Assembly: GCF_028473645.1 (NCBI RefSeq)
Contig: NZ_CP097269.1
Coordinates: 5,603,501-5,667,500 of the forward strand
Length of the DNA: 64,000 nt
Source: Acidovorax sp. GBBC 1281
GTDB taxonomy: Bacteria > Pseudomonadota > Gammaproteobacteria > Burkholderiales > Burkholderiaceae_C
Direction: 5' to 3'
Part shown: positions 56,304 to 64,000 of the stretch, piece by piece
How positions within the stretch are numbered: the stretch's first letter is position 1
Layout: every line of letters begins with the position of its first letter
Notes under the pieces: model-generated
Database searches by the model: none
Seen by the model: the letters and a program-made list of their open reading frames with translations, nothing else
What the model was told of the DNA's origin: nothing
Translations under genes and position numbers: made by a program

Positions 56304-57038
56304 ATGCCCCGTTTCCATTGCCCCTTGCCCTTGGCGGGCGGCGCCGCGCTGGCGCTGCCGCCCTCGGCCGCGCGCCACGTGCAGGTGCTGCGCCTGCAGC
56401 CCGGCGACGCGATCACGCTGTTCGACGGGCGCGGGGGCGAATACGCCGCCACCATCACCCGCATGGGCCGCTCCGATGTGGACGTGGAGGTCGGCGCGCA
56501 CGACCCCGTGGAGCGCGAGGCCGCGCGCGCCGTGCACCTGGTGGTGGGCATGCCGGCCAACGAGCGCATGGACTGGCTCGTGGAGAAGGCCGCCGAACTG
56601 GGCGCGGCCAGCATCCAGCCGGTGGCCGCCGCGCGCAGCGTGCTCAAGCTGTCGGGCGAGCGGGCGCAAAAGCGCCAGGCCCATTGGCAGGCGATCGCTG
56701 TAGCGGCCTGCGAGCAGTGCGGGCGCAACCGGGTGCCCGAGGTGTATGCCCCGGTGGCCCTGGCCGACTGGCTGCGCGCGCAGGCGGCCGAGGCCCGCGC
56801 GCTGGAGGGCGGTCTGGCGCGCCTCGTGCTGTCGCTGCGGGACGGCTCCCGCCCGCTGCGCGAGGCGGCGGGCGCCGCCGGCCGCGTGCAGGTGCTGCAC
56901 GGCCCCGAGGGCGGGCTGACCGCGCAGGAGGAAGACCTGGCGCTGGCCCACGGCTTCGCGCCGGCCAGCCTGGGCGCGCGCGTGCTGCGGGCCGAGACCG
57001 CTTCGGTCGCCGCGCTGGCGCAGCTGGCCTTCGAATGA
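56304..57038 (+). CDS. rsmE: 16S rRNA (uracil1498-N3)-methyltransferase
   Basis: This 244-residue SPOUT (trefoil knot) methyltransferase has an N-terminal PUA-like part (SAARHVQVLRLQPGDAITLFDG), MDWLVEKAAELGAASIQPV near residue 90, EQCGRN near 147, and the knot motif HGPEGGLTAQEEDLA near 198. The start is 2 nt after a 17-nt palindrome and lacks a good Shine-Dalgarno sequence. The end is 24 nt before the condensin operon. Confidence 0.92.
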   Translation: MPRFHCPLPLAGGAALALPPSAARHVQVLRLQPGDAITLFDGRGGEYAATITRMGRSDVDVEVGAHDPVEREAARAVHLVVGMPANERMDWLVEKAAELGAASIQPVAAARSVLKLSGERAQKRQAHWQAIAVAACEQCGRNRVPEVYAPVALADWLRAQAAEARALEGGLARLVLSLRDGSRPLREAAGAAGRVQVLHGPEGGLTAQEEDLALAHGFAPASLGARVLRAETASVAALAQLAFE

Positions 57039-57062
57039 CGACGGAACACTGAACAGGACGGC

Positions 57063-58472
57063 ATGGAGAGCACTGTGTTGGCGGCCGAGGCGCCGTGGCC
57101 TGGAGGGGCGGAGAACGAGGGCGGGCTGTTCGACTTTTTCCGGGATGCCGATGCGGCGGGCGATTCGGCCCTGCTGTGGCGCATTGCGCGCGAGCAGGCC
57201 GTCACCCAGGCGCTGAGCGGGCTGTTCCACGGCCCGGCGGCGCTGGTGCAGCTGCGGCTGTGGGCTTTTTTGCAGCTGGCGCGCCAGGGCGAGGCCACGC
57301 TGGCGCGCGAGCGCATCGACGAGATCTTCCACGCCCTGCGCCCGGAGGCGCTGGACACCGTGCTCAAGCGCTTTCGCGACGTGGGCCTGCTGGCCTGGGA
57401 CGACAGCGCCCGCACCTACGCGCTGCCGCCGCTCGCGCAGCGCGTGGCCGGCCTGCTGGCGCCCCTGGCCAGCGACGGCGGCGGGGACGAGGACGGCGGC
57501 GAGCTGGCCGCGCTGCTCGGCCAGGTGGTGGGCGCCAACCAGCTCGGCGCGCTCGATGCGGGCCAGGTGCAGCTGCTGCAGGCGCAGCTCACCCGGCTGC
57601 ACGGCGAATTCGCCGACGCCATCGCCAGCGGGTCGGAGTTCCGCCTGCGCGCCGCGCGCCAGCGCTACGACCGCGCGGCGGTGCTGATCGACCGCGCCTC
57701 CGAGGCCATCACCGCCATCATCGGCCACGCGCACGGCCACATCGCGCTGGAGCGCGCCGCGCGCGGGCTGGGGCAGGCCCAGTCGCGGCTGCTGGCCATG
57801 GCCAGCCAGTTCAACCGCGCGCTGCAGCAGGTGGACCGCCAGCGCGTGACGCTGGGCACCACCGGCATCACCAGCACCGACGTCAAGCGCTGGCTGCAGA
57901 CCGTGCGCTCGCCCCATGCGCTGCTGGACGGCGCCCTGGGCGTGCCCGCGGGCCTGTCGGCCCTGGCTCCGCACGAGCTGCTGGACGTGACCGAGGCCGA
58001 GTTCGAACGCGACCGCCCCGTTGCCGGCCCAGCCGAGGAACTGCCCGGCGCGCAGCCGGCGCCCGCCGGCAACCTCACCGCCGTGGCCCTGCCGAGCGAG
58101 CTGGGCGACCTGTCGGCCCTGCTGCAGGGCTGGTCGATGGAGGCGGGCGATGCCGTGCCCCACGGCGTGGCCGCCGCGCTGCTGGGCGCCACGCCCGCCG
58201 ATGCCCGCTACGCCCAGGTGGCCTACAAGGCCCAGTTGCTGCCCTTGCTGGGCGACCCCCAGGCCGGCGTGCTGCCGGGCGCCACGGGCGCGCTGGCGCG
58301 CCTGCCCTGGCGCGTGCAGTGGGACGCCGCCACCGAGGCCATCGACCACCCGCAGGTGGAGCTGCTGAGCCAGGGCCGCATGGTGCCCGCCACCGCCGTG
58401 CCGGCCGACGCACCGGCCAAGGCCGCCACCGCGCCCGATCCTTCGCCGAACCCCAGCCCCGAGACCCCTTGA
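57063..58472 (+). CDS. mksF: MksF/JetA-like kleisin subunit of a MukBEF-type condensin
   Basis: This 469-residue protein has an N-terminal winged-helix region (~20-115, IAREQAVTQALSGLFHGPAALV...IDEIFHALRPEALDTVLKR), a long helical middle (~150-290) and a C-terminal winged-helix part. It is MukF-like in organisation but shares the shorter architecture of Mks/Wadjet kleisins. It is first in a three-gene operon with the MksE- and MksB-like genes, an order that matches mksFEB and jetABC. Confidence 0.72.
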   Translation: MESTVLAAEAPWPGGAENEGGLFDFFRDADAAGDSALLWRIAREQAVTQALSGLFHGPAALVQLRLWAFLQLARQGEATLARERIDEIFHALRPEALDTVLKRFRDVGLLAWDDSARTYALPPLAQRVAGLLAPLASDGGGDEDGGELAALLGQVVGANQLGALDAGQVQLLQAQLTRLHGEFADAIASGSEFRLRAARQRYDRAAVLIDRASEAITAIIGHAHGHIALERAARGLGQAQSRLLAMASQFNRALQQVDRQRVTLGTTGITSTDVKRWLQTVRSPHALLDGALGVPAGLSALAPHELLDVTEAEFERDRPVAGPAEELPGAQPAPAGNLTAVALPSELGDLSALLQGWSMEAGDAVPHGVAAALLGATPADARYAQVAYKAQLLPLLGDPQAGVLPGATGALARLPWRVQWDAATEAIDHPQVELLSQGRMVPATAVPADAPAKAATAPDPSPNPSPETP

Positions 58473-58481
58473 AGACCCCCT

Positions 58482-59177
58482 ATGGACGATGCCGCCCTGC
58501 TGATTGCCGAACTCCTCACGCGCCGCTGGCTGCCGCGCAGCCACCCGCGCGTCAAGCGTGCGCTGGTCGATGCCGAACTCTTCGCCCTGGTCGAGCAGCG
58601 CCTGGCCCAGGTGGGCCTGCGCTTCATGGACAGCATCTACGCCGACCACGTGAGCGTGGCGCTGCTGCCGCCCGCGCAGACCGCCGTGCTGGGCGAGGCT
58701 GGCGTCAACGCCAACAACAACCTCGACCTGCCGCGCGACGCGCAGGCGCTGCTGGTGGTGCTGTGGGCGCTGATCGTTTTACCGAAACGCGAGCGCCAGA
58801 CCAGCCGCGTGGAGCAGGCCGACGAGGGCCAGAACGACATGTTCCCCGGCGCCAAGCCGCTGCCGTCCGCGCGGCTGGTGAGCCCCGTGCTGTCGTACAA
58901 GACCCTGCTGGAGGACTACGGCAACCAGCTGGGCAAGAAGATGCGGCTCGATGCCAACCTCAAGCTGCTGGAGCGCCACGGCTTCATCCTGCGCCGCCAG
59001 GACGAGATCGCCGAAGGCCCGCTGCTGGACGTGCTGCTCGACTACGACGTGATGGCTCCGCGCATCCTCGACGGCGCCCTGGCCGACGTGCTGGCGCGCG
59101 AGCGCAGCGAGGCCGCTGCCGCCACGCCGGTTGCTGCCGAGCCCGCCACGGACCCCACCCCGGCGCCCGCCGCCTGA
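58482..59177 (+). CDS. mksE: MksE/JetB-like condensin subunit
   Basis: This 231-residue DUF4194-type protein is predicted as winged-helix: AALLIAELLTRRWLPRSHPR at the N-terminus, PRDAQALLVVLWALIVLPKR near residue 85, and SYKTLLEDYGNQLGKKMRLD near 140. The C-terminus is a disordered Ala/Pro tail. MksE binds the kleisin and modulates SMC-DNA engagement. It starts 9 nt after mksF. Confidence 0.75.
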   Translation: MDDAALLIAELLTRRWLPRSHPRVKRALVDAELFALVEQRLAQVGLRFMDSIYADHVSVALLPPAQTAVLGEAGVNANNNLDLPRDAQALLVVLWALIVLPKRERQTSRVEQADEGQNDMFPGAKPLPSARLVSPVLSYKTLLEDYGNQLGKKMRLDANLKLLERHGFILRRQDEIAEGPLLDVLLDYDVMAPRILDGALADVLARERSEAAAATPVAAEPATDPTPAPAA

Positions 59178-59200
59178 CCGACGACGAACCCCGCGCCCCC

Positions 59201-62035
59201 ATGTTCCACCTGCAAACCCTCGAACTCGTCCACTGGGACTACTGCCAGCGCGTGGCCCTGCCGCTCGATGCGTCCATCATCACCATCGCCGGACCCAACG
59301 GCTCGGGCAAGACCACGCTGCTCGATGCCATGCGCACCCTGCTGGGCCTGCGCTGCTCCGCCCCGCGCGACTACCGCACCTACGCGCGCCACGCCGGCGC
59401 GCAGACCGCCTGGCTGCGCGCCGTGGTGGACAACCGGCCCCAGGGCCGCCAGACCTCCAGCCGCCCGTTCGCGCGGCGCCTGCTGTACGGCGACCAGGTC
59501 ACGCTGGCCTGCCGCATCGACCGCAACGGTGGCGACTGGCAGCGCCGCTACTGCCTGCTCGACGGCGACGTGGGCATTGAACAGCTGCGCGACACGCCCG
59601 AGAAAGACCTCGGGTTCATGGGCGTGGAGGCCTGGGGCCGCGTGCTGGGCGCGGCGGGCCTGTCGCCCGCCATCGCCCGCGTGCTCTCACTGGAGCAGGG
59701 CCAGACCGACCGCCTGTGCGAATTCAGCCCGCGCGAGCTGCTGCGCCTGGTGTTCGACGTGTTCGGCGACCAGCAGGTGCTCGATGCCTACGACCAGGCG
59801 CGCGAGCACCAGCAGCAGCTCGTGCGCGAGATGGCCCAGGCCGAGCGCGAGCTGGACCACGGCCGCGCGCAACTGGCCGAGCTGCAGAACCGCGTGGCCA
59901 GCTACCAGAGCTGGCAGTTCAAGGTGGCCGAGCGCGGGCGCCTGGCCACCGAGGTGCTGCCCGTGCTGGCCTGGCACGGCGAGCGCGAGGCCCTGGCCAA
60001 GCAGGCGCGCGAACTGCGCCGCCAAAAGACCCAGCACCGCAGCGCCCTGGCCGACCAGGCCGTGCAGAACAAGCGCCTGCTCACCCTGATCGAGGAAAGC
60101 GCCCGCGCCCAGTCCGACGCCACCCGGCTGCTGGCCGAGCGCGACGAGGCCCGCACCGCGCTGGACGACGCCACGCGCCACGAATCGCCCCTGGAGCAAC
60201 TCGCCAAGCGCGAGCAGGAGCTGCTGGCGCTGGTGGACAAGGGCAGCAACGCCGACGAACTGCAGTCCCACCTGGCCCGGCTGCAGGCCGAAGAGGCCGA
60301 GGCGCAGGACGAGCGATCGGCCCTGCAGCAGCGGCGCAAGCTCGCGCAGCAGGCCCTCCAGGCCCTGGAAGGCCAGCACCTGCCGCCGCTGCCGCACGAG
60401 GTGCAGCAGTTCCGCAAGCGCCTGGTGGCCCAGGGCATCGGCCACCGGTTCGTGGCCGAGGTGGTCGAGGTGGCCGACGAGCAATGGCGCGCCGCCATCG
60501 AAGGCGTGCTGCGCGGCCACCGCTGGGTGGTGCTGCTGGACAAGGACAGCGACCTGGCCGAGGCCTACGAGATCGGCGAGCGCGAGCGCTACCGCCACTA
60601 CCTCGTCGGCCCGGGCGAGAAGGCCCTGAAGGGCGATCCCGGCACGCTGCTGTCCCACGTGCGCTTCACCGCGCCCGTGCCGCGCTGGCTGGTGCAGCAG
60701 ATGCAGCAGCTGCGCTGCGTGGCCGATCCGCGCGAGGGCAAGCGCCTGGGCGGCACCTGGATCACGCCGCAGGCCTACATGCACGACGGGCGCGGCGCCC
60801 GTTCCATGTGGGTGGAACCGCGCGAGCACCAGTTCGGCGCCGCGGCCGTGCACGCCCGCCGCGCCGCCGCCGAGCGCGACGCGGCCCAGATCGATGCGCA
60901 GCTCGCGCCCGTGCTGGACCGCGTGCTGGCGCTCAAGCGGCAGATCACCGACACCCGCCGCGCGCTCGAAGGCCACAGCGCCGCCGAAGAGCTGGCGCGC
61001 CGCAGCGACGAGTTCGCCCAGGCGCGCGAGGTGCTGCCCACGGCCAGGCAGGCACGCATCGCCGCCGCCCAGCGCTGGCAGCGCCTGGACACCGAGGCCA
61101 CCCGCGCCCACGACCGCCACCGCGCCTTCGCCGACGAGCACCAGCGGCTGGAGCAGCAACTGCAGCGCGCCCGCAGCGACAGCGACCGCGCCGCGCACGA
61201 ATGGACCGCCCGCCGGCGCAACCACGTGGCCGCGGCGGGGCACAGCCAGCGCCAGCGCCACGGCTTTCCGCCGCGCTGGATCGCCCCGGCCACGCGCGAG
61301 GCGCTGGTGGACGAATACGTCAACGACACCCAGGCCCGCCTGCGGCTGCAGTCCGTGGAGCAGGAGCTGGAGCACAACACCTGGGAGCAGGACGCCACGG
61401 TGGAGGAGCGCCACCGCCGCATGGAGACCACCGTGCGCGAGCAGACCCTGAGCCTGTCGGACCACCAGGCCAAGAATGCCCAGGCCGGCACCGCCGTGCA
61501 CAACGCGCGCGAGAGCTACATCGAGGTGCTGCGCAGCACCGTGCGCCGCTACCGCAAGAACATCCAGGAGCTGGGCGCCCTCGCCGGCGTGGAGGTGGCG
61601 GCCGACCTGCCGCTGCTGGAGAACGACGACACCGTGCTCGCGCAGGCGGGCCTGAAGGTGCACTTCGCGTTCGACGGCAAGGGCAGCATCGGCATGAACG
61701 ACGGCGAGGCCTCGGGCGGCCAGCAGGTCATCAAGTCGCTCATCCTGCTCGTGGGCCTGCTCAAGGACGAGGAAAGCGGCTCGGGCGGCTTCGTGTTCAT
61801 CGACGAGCCCTTCGCCCACCTGGACGTGCGCAACATCCAGCTGGTCGGCCACTTTTTGCGCTCCACCCAGGCGCAATACGTGCTGACCACGCCCATCACC
61901 CACAACCTGGAAGTCTTCGAGCCCGCCGAGATCACCCTGGTGACCAGCAAGAAACCCCAGGGCTCGCGCTGGGCCCCGCCCATCGCGGTGGCCAAGCGGC
62001 GCGGCGTGCCGGTGCTGGAGCCGGTGCCCGCATGA
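59201..62035 (+). CDS. mksB: MksB/JetC-like SMC ATPase
   Basis: This 944-residue protein has Walker A IAGPNGSGKTTLLDAM near residue 30, two coiled-coil arms (~240-420 and ~560-800) around a central hinge-like globular region (~410-550, VAEVVEVADEQWRAAIEGVL), the ABC signature EASGGQQVIKSLILL near 830, and Walker B GFVFIDEPFAHLD near 865. The length is close to Pseudomonas MksB and shorter than MukB. It overlaps a GNAT gene by 4 nt. No JetD/MksG nuclease gene follows. Confidence 0.8.
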   Translation: MFHLQTLELVHWDYCQRVALPLDASIITIAGPNGSGKTTLLDAMRTLLGLRCSAPRDYRTYARHAGAQTAWLRAVVDNRPQGRQTSSRPFARRLLYGDQVTLACRIDRNGGDWQRRYCLLDGDVGIEQLRDTPEKDLGFMGVEAWGRVLGAAGLSPAIARVLSLEQGQTDRLCEFSPRELLRLVFDVFGDQQVLDAYDQAREHQQQLVREMAQAERELDHGRAQLAELQNRVASYQSWQFKVAERGRLATEVLPVLAWHGEREALAKQARELRRQKTQHRSALADQAVQNKRLLTLIEESARAQSDATRLLAERDEARTALDDATRHESPLEQLAKREQELLALVDKGSNADELQSHLARLQAEEAEAQDERSALQQRRKLAQQALQALEGQHLPPLPHEVQQFRKRLVAQGIGHRFVAEVVEVADEQWRAAIEGVLRGHRWVVLLDKDSDLAEAYEIGERERYRHYLVGPGEKALKGDPGTLLSHVRFTAPVPRWLVQQMQQLRCVADPREGKRLGGTWITPQAYMHDGRGARSMWVEPREHQFGAAAVHARRAAAERDAAQIDAQLAPVLDRVLALKRQITDTRRALEGHSAAEELARRSDEFAQAREVLPTARQARIAAAQRWQRLDTEATRAHDRHRAFADEHQRLEQQLQRARSDSDRAAHEWTARRRNHVAAAGHSQRQRHGFPPRWIAPATREALVDEYVNDTQARLRLQSVEQELEHNTWEQDATVEERHRRMETTVREQTLSLSDHQAKNAQAGTAVHNARESYIEVLRSTVRRYRKNIQELGALAGVEVAADLPLLENDDTVLAQAGLKVHFAFDGKGSIGMNDGEASGGQQVIKSLILLVGLLKDEESGSGGFVFIDEPFAHLDVRNIQLVGHFLRSTQAQYVLTTPITHNLEVFEPAEITLVTSKKPQGSRWAPPIAVAKRRGVPVLEPVPA

Positions 62036-62493
62036 AAGATGCCATTGCCATGACCCAAGACCCCGACGATGCCCTGCAAATCCGGAGGCTTTTGCCTGCG
62101 CAGTGGAAGGACGCCCATCCGGTGATGGCGCAGCTGCGCGCGCTGGACGAGGCCGAGTTTCTGCGGCGCGTGCGCCAGCAGTCGTGCGCCGGCTATGAAC
62201 TCGTGGGCGCCTACCAGGGCGGCGCCTTGGTCGGGGTCATGGGAATGCGGCCCGTGCAGACCCTGGCACGCGGGGCCTACCTGCATGTCGATGACCTCGT
62301 GGTGGATACCGCCGTGCGGGGCAGCGGCGCCGGCCGGGCGCTGATGGCCTACGCCGAAGCCGATGCGCAGGCGCGCGCCATGGACGTGGTGTTCCTGGAC
62401 GCACGGCCCGAGGCCATCGCGTTCTACGAGCGCGGGGGCTATGTGCTCCACCCGGCACCGTCGATGAAGAAACGGCTCGCGGCCGTCCCCTGA
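62032..62493 (+). CDS. GNAT-family N-acetyltransferase
   Basis: This 153-residue protein has a GNAT fold with the acetyl-CoA-binding loop VVDTAVRGSGAGRALMAYAE (R/Q-x-x-G-x-G/A pattern) near residue 95 and the terminal FYERGGYVL strand. The substrate is unknown. Its ATG overlaps the mksB stop, so it is part of that transcript. Confidence 0.82.
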   Translation: MKDAIAMTQDPDDALQIRRLLPAQWKDAHPVMAQLRALDEAEFLRRVRQQSCAGYELVGAYQGGALVGVMGMRPVQTLARGAYLHVDDLVVDTAVRGSGAGRALMAYAEADAQARAMDVVFLDARPEAIAFYERGGYVLHPAPSMKKRLAAVP

Positions 62494-62682
62494 CAGCGAC
62501 AGGGCAGGGCCCGCGTTGCAAGGCCGGGCCAGAGGGATGGGTATAAACCCTCCCATGCCGGGTGGCCGCGCAGGCGACAGGACTCCTAGAATTCCGCAGG
62601 CACCATCGGTGCTGGCCCACCCGGCGGCGTCGTGGGCCGCCCGATGGCCGGCCTGGCCTGCGACCCACTCCGAGGAGATCCC

Positions 62683-63882
62683 TTGCCGCCACGGCTTGCG
62701 AGATGGCGCGACCGCGCCCTGTTCCGTACCCCCTCCCGCGTGCTCGATGGGCTGCTGGGCACCGAGCGGCGCCTGCGCGTGCGCTCGGCCATGGCGGGGT
62801 TGGCGGGGCTGCTCATGCTGTGCTGCGTGGCGGCGATGCACATCGTGGCCCGGGCGGGCATCGCGGAAGTGCAATGGGTCAACACGTGGACGGTGTTTTG
62901 CGTCTCGGGCCTGATCGGGGTGTTCGCGCTGATCCGCAGCGGGGTGTCGCGGCGCTTTCGCGGCCCTTCGCTCACGCTGTTCCAGATGCTCTATGCCGTG
63001 GCCTGCAACGCCGCGGCCTTCGTGATCGCGGGGCCGGCGCGGGGCATCACGCTGCCGATCCTGGCGGTGATCCTGATGTTCGGGATCTTCGGGCTGTCCA
63101 CGCGGCAGATGGTGGGGGTGCTGTTCTATTCGCTGGCGGCGTTCGGGGCCGGGGGCGTGCTGCTGGAACTGCGCGAGGACCTGCACCAGGGCCCCGCGAT
63201 GGCCGCCGCCTACGGGATCATGATTTTCGTGGTGCTGCTGGGCAGCACCTTCCTCACCACGCGGGTGCAGGCCACGCGCCAGCAGCTGCGCCAGCAAAAG
63301 CACGATCTGGCCGAGGCGCTGGAGCACATCCGCGAGCTGGCCACGCACGACGAGCTGACCGGGCTGCTCAACCGCCGCCACATGATCGAGCTGATGCGGC
63401 TGGAGCAGCGCCGCACCGCGCGCAGCGGGCATTCGCTGGTGCTGGTGCAGCTGGACCTGGACCATTTCAAGGCCATCAACGACACCCACGGCCATGCGGC
63501 GGGCGACCGCGCGCTGCAGGCCTTCGCCCGCTCGGTGAAAGCCAGCGTGCGCGACTCCGACGTGCTCTCGCGCTGGGGCGGCGAGGAGTTCGTGCTGATG
63601 CTGTGCAACACCCAGCCGGCCGATGCCAGCGCGCTGCTGGAGCGGGTGCGCAGCACCGTCTCGGCGCTGCGGCTCACGCATCCGGGGTCGGCGCCGATCC
63701 ACCTGACCGTCTCCATCGGCCTGGCGCAGCACGTGGTGGGCGAGTCGATCGAGCAGACGCTGGAGCGGGCGGACCGCGCGCTCTATGCGGCCAAGGCGCA
63801 GGGGCGCGACCGGGCGGTCTGGGCTGCCCCGTGCGAGGAAGGGGCGGGGGCGGCCGGGGCCGCAGGTACGATCCCCGGATGA
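62683..63882 (+). CDS. Membrane-anchored diguanylate cyclase (GGEEF)
   Basis: This ~399-residue protein has six hydrophobic segments in the first ~190 residues (a MASE-like membrane sensor), a short coiled coil (VQATRQQLRQQKHDLAEALEH) and a GGDEF domain with RWGGEEFVLML and the DELTGLLNRRHM start. A TTG at 62683 with AGGAG 5 nt upstream is the best start; ATG 62644 or GTG 62632 would lengthen it without a ribosome site. It should synthesise cyclic-di-GMP. No upstream inhibitory RxxD site is obvious. Confidence 0.82.
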   Translation: MPPRLARWRDRALFRTPSRVLDGLLGTERRLRVRSAMAGLAGLLMLCCVAAMHIVARAGIAEVQWVNTWTVFCVSGLIGVFALIRSGVSRRFRGPSLTLFQMLYAVACNAAAFVIAGPARGITLPILAVILMFGIFGLSTRQMVGVLFYSLAAFGAGGVLLELREDLHQGPAMAAAYGIMIFVVLLGSTFLTTRVQATRQQLRQQKHDLAEALEHIRELATHDELTGLLNRRHMIELMRLEQRRTARSGHSLVLVQLDLDHFKAINDTHGHAAGDRALQAFARSVKASVRDSDVLSRWGGEEFVLMLCNTQPADASALLERVRSTVSALRLTHPGSAPIHLTVSIGLAQHVVGESIEQTLERADRALYAAKAQGRDRAVWAAPCEEGAGAAGAAGTIPG

Positions 63883-64000
63883 CCACGCGCTACGAGACCC
63901 TGCCCCTGCCCGAAACCTACCGCGAGGCCTTCGGCGTGGAGCCGCCGGACACGCGCGGCGAACGCTACGTGAAGCCCCGCAAGCCCGGCTTCTTCATCCG
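63879..64000 (+). CDS. Start of an unidentified gene (partial)
   Basis: The reading frame from the ATG at 63879 overlaps the cyclase stop and runs off the window. The first ~40 residues are MTTRYETLPLPETYREAFGV... followed by a Lys/Arg/Pro-rich segment. TACGAT lies 6 nt before the ATG, the layout seen at other probably leaderless genes here. I do not recognise the family. Confidence 0.5.
   Translation, partial: MTTRYETLPLPETYREAFGVEPPDTRGERYVKPRKPGFFI

Noticed and set aside
57095..62035. A 1646-codon frame running through rsmE's downstream genes
   Set aside because: Its first part is an Arg/Gly/Pro-rich shadow of the MksF and MksE genes. Only the part from 59201, which is MksB, is real.
57063..62035. 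Complete Wadjet plasmid-defence system
   Set aside because: The fourth (nuclease) gene is missing in the window, so only a condensin of the Mks/Wadjet-like type is claimed.

Overview
The window looks like a chromosomal segment of a high-GC betaproteobacterium, most likely Comamonadaceae (Acidovorax/Paracidovorax-like). This rests on GC-rich coding sequence with strong third-position G/C, the protein families and gene neighbourhoods (nudJ-mnmA, lptD-surA-rsmA, bigR-blh-yeeE, livHMGF), and small intergenic palindromes of the GCTAT-N7-ATAGC type. The genus is an inference from reading, not a database match.

Layout. 1-3126: copper homeostasis genes (copA start, copZ, cueR), then a crotonase and a BktB-like thiolase. 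3129-5340: an IS5-family element interrupted by an IS630-family element. 5341-32330: mostly housekeeping genes. These are a truncated PaoABC-type aldehyde oxidoreductase operon, a secreted DJ-1-like protein, two LysR regulators, nudJ-mnmA, lactate permease, a BigR persulfide-detoxification cluster, ssb, a ClC channel, an NlpC/P60 lipoprotein, aroG, a 1500-residue GGDEF-EAL protein, a ~0.85 kb non-coding origin-like region, pagL, a Spy-like protein, rdgC and an SpmA-SpmB fusion. 32411-39848: an accessory zone with three IS5-family copies or remnants, a second IS630 copy, broken genes and probable type VI secretion effector/immunity genes. 39876-46375: a (CCCTCA)n tract followed by a branched-chain-type ABC transporter operon fused to two hydrolase genes. 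46565-50001: malic enzyme and a barnase/barstar-like pair. 50305-57038: rsmA-surA-lptD, divergent amgK, and rsmE. 57063-62493: a MukBEF-like (MksBEF) condensin operon with a GNAT gene. 62683-64000: a diguanylate cyclase and the start of an unknown gene.

The most notable structure is the non-coding region 26290-27130. It consists of two diverged tandem modules, offset by 479-481 bp. Each carries an AT-rich stretch, a DnaA-trio-like TAG run, a 14-nt spacer and DnaA boxes in the same order. It resembles a duplicated bacterial origin-unwinding region, but no dnaA gene lies nearby.

The IS copies record a genome rearrangement. The 9-bp sequence GGTGTGATT flanks the left end of IS copy 1 and, in inverted form, the right end of IS copy 3 about 32 kb away. 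The two halves of one target duplication have therefore been separated, as expected if the ~30 kb between the inverted IS copies has flipped. The same IS activity truncated paoC, a DUF1493 gene, an immunity lipoprotein and a substrate-binding protein gene. A recurring promoter layout (-10-like hexamer, 6-7 nt, ATG) suggests that several genes here make leaderless mRNAs.
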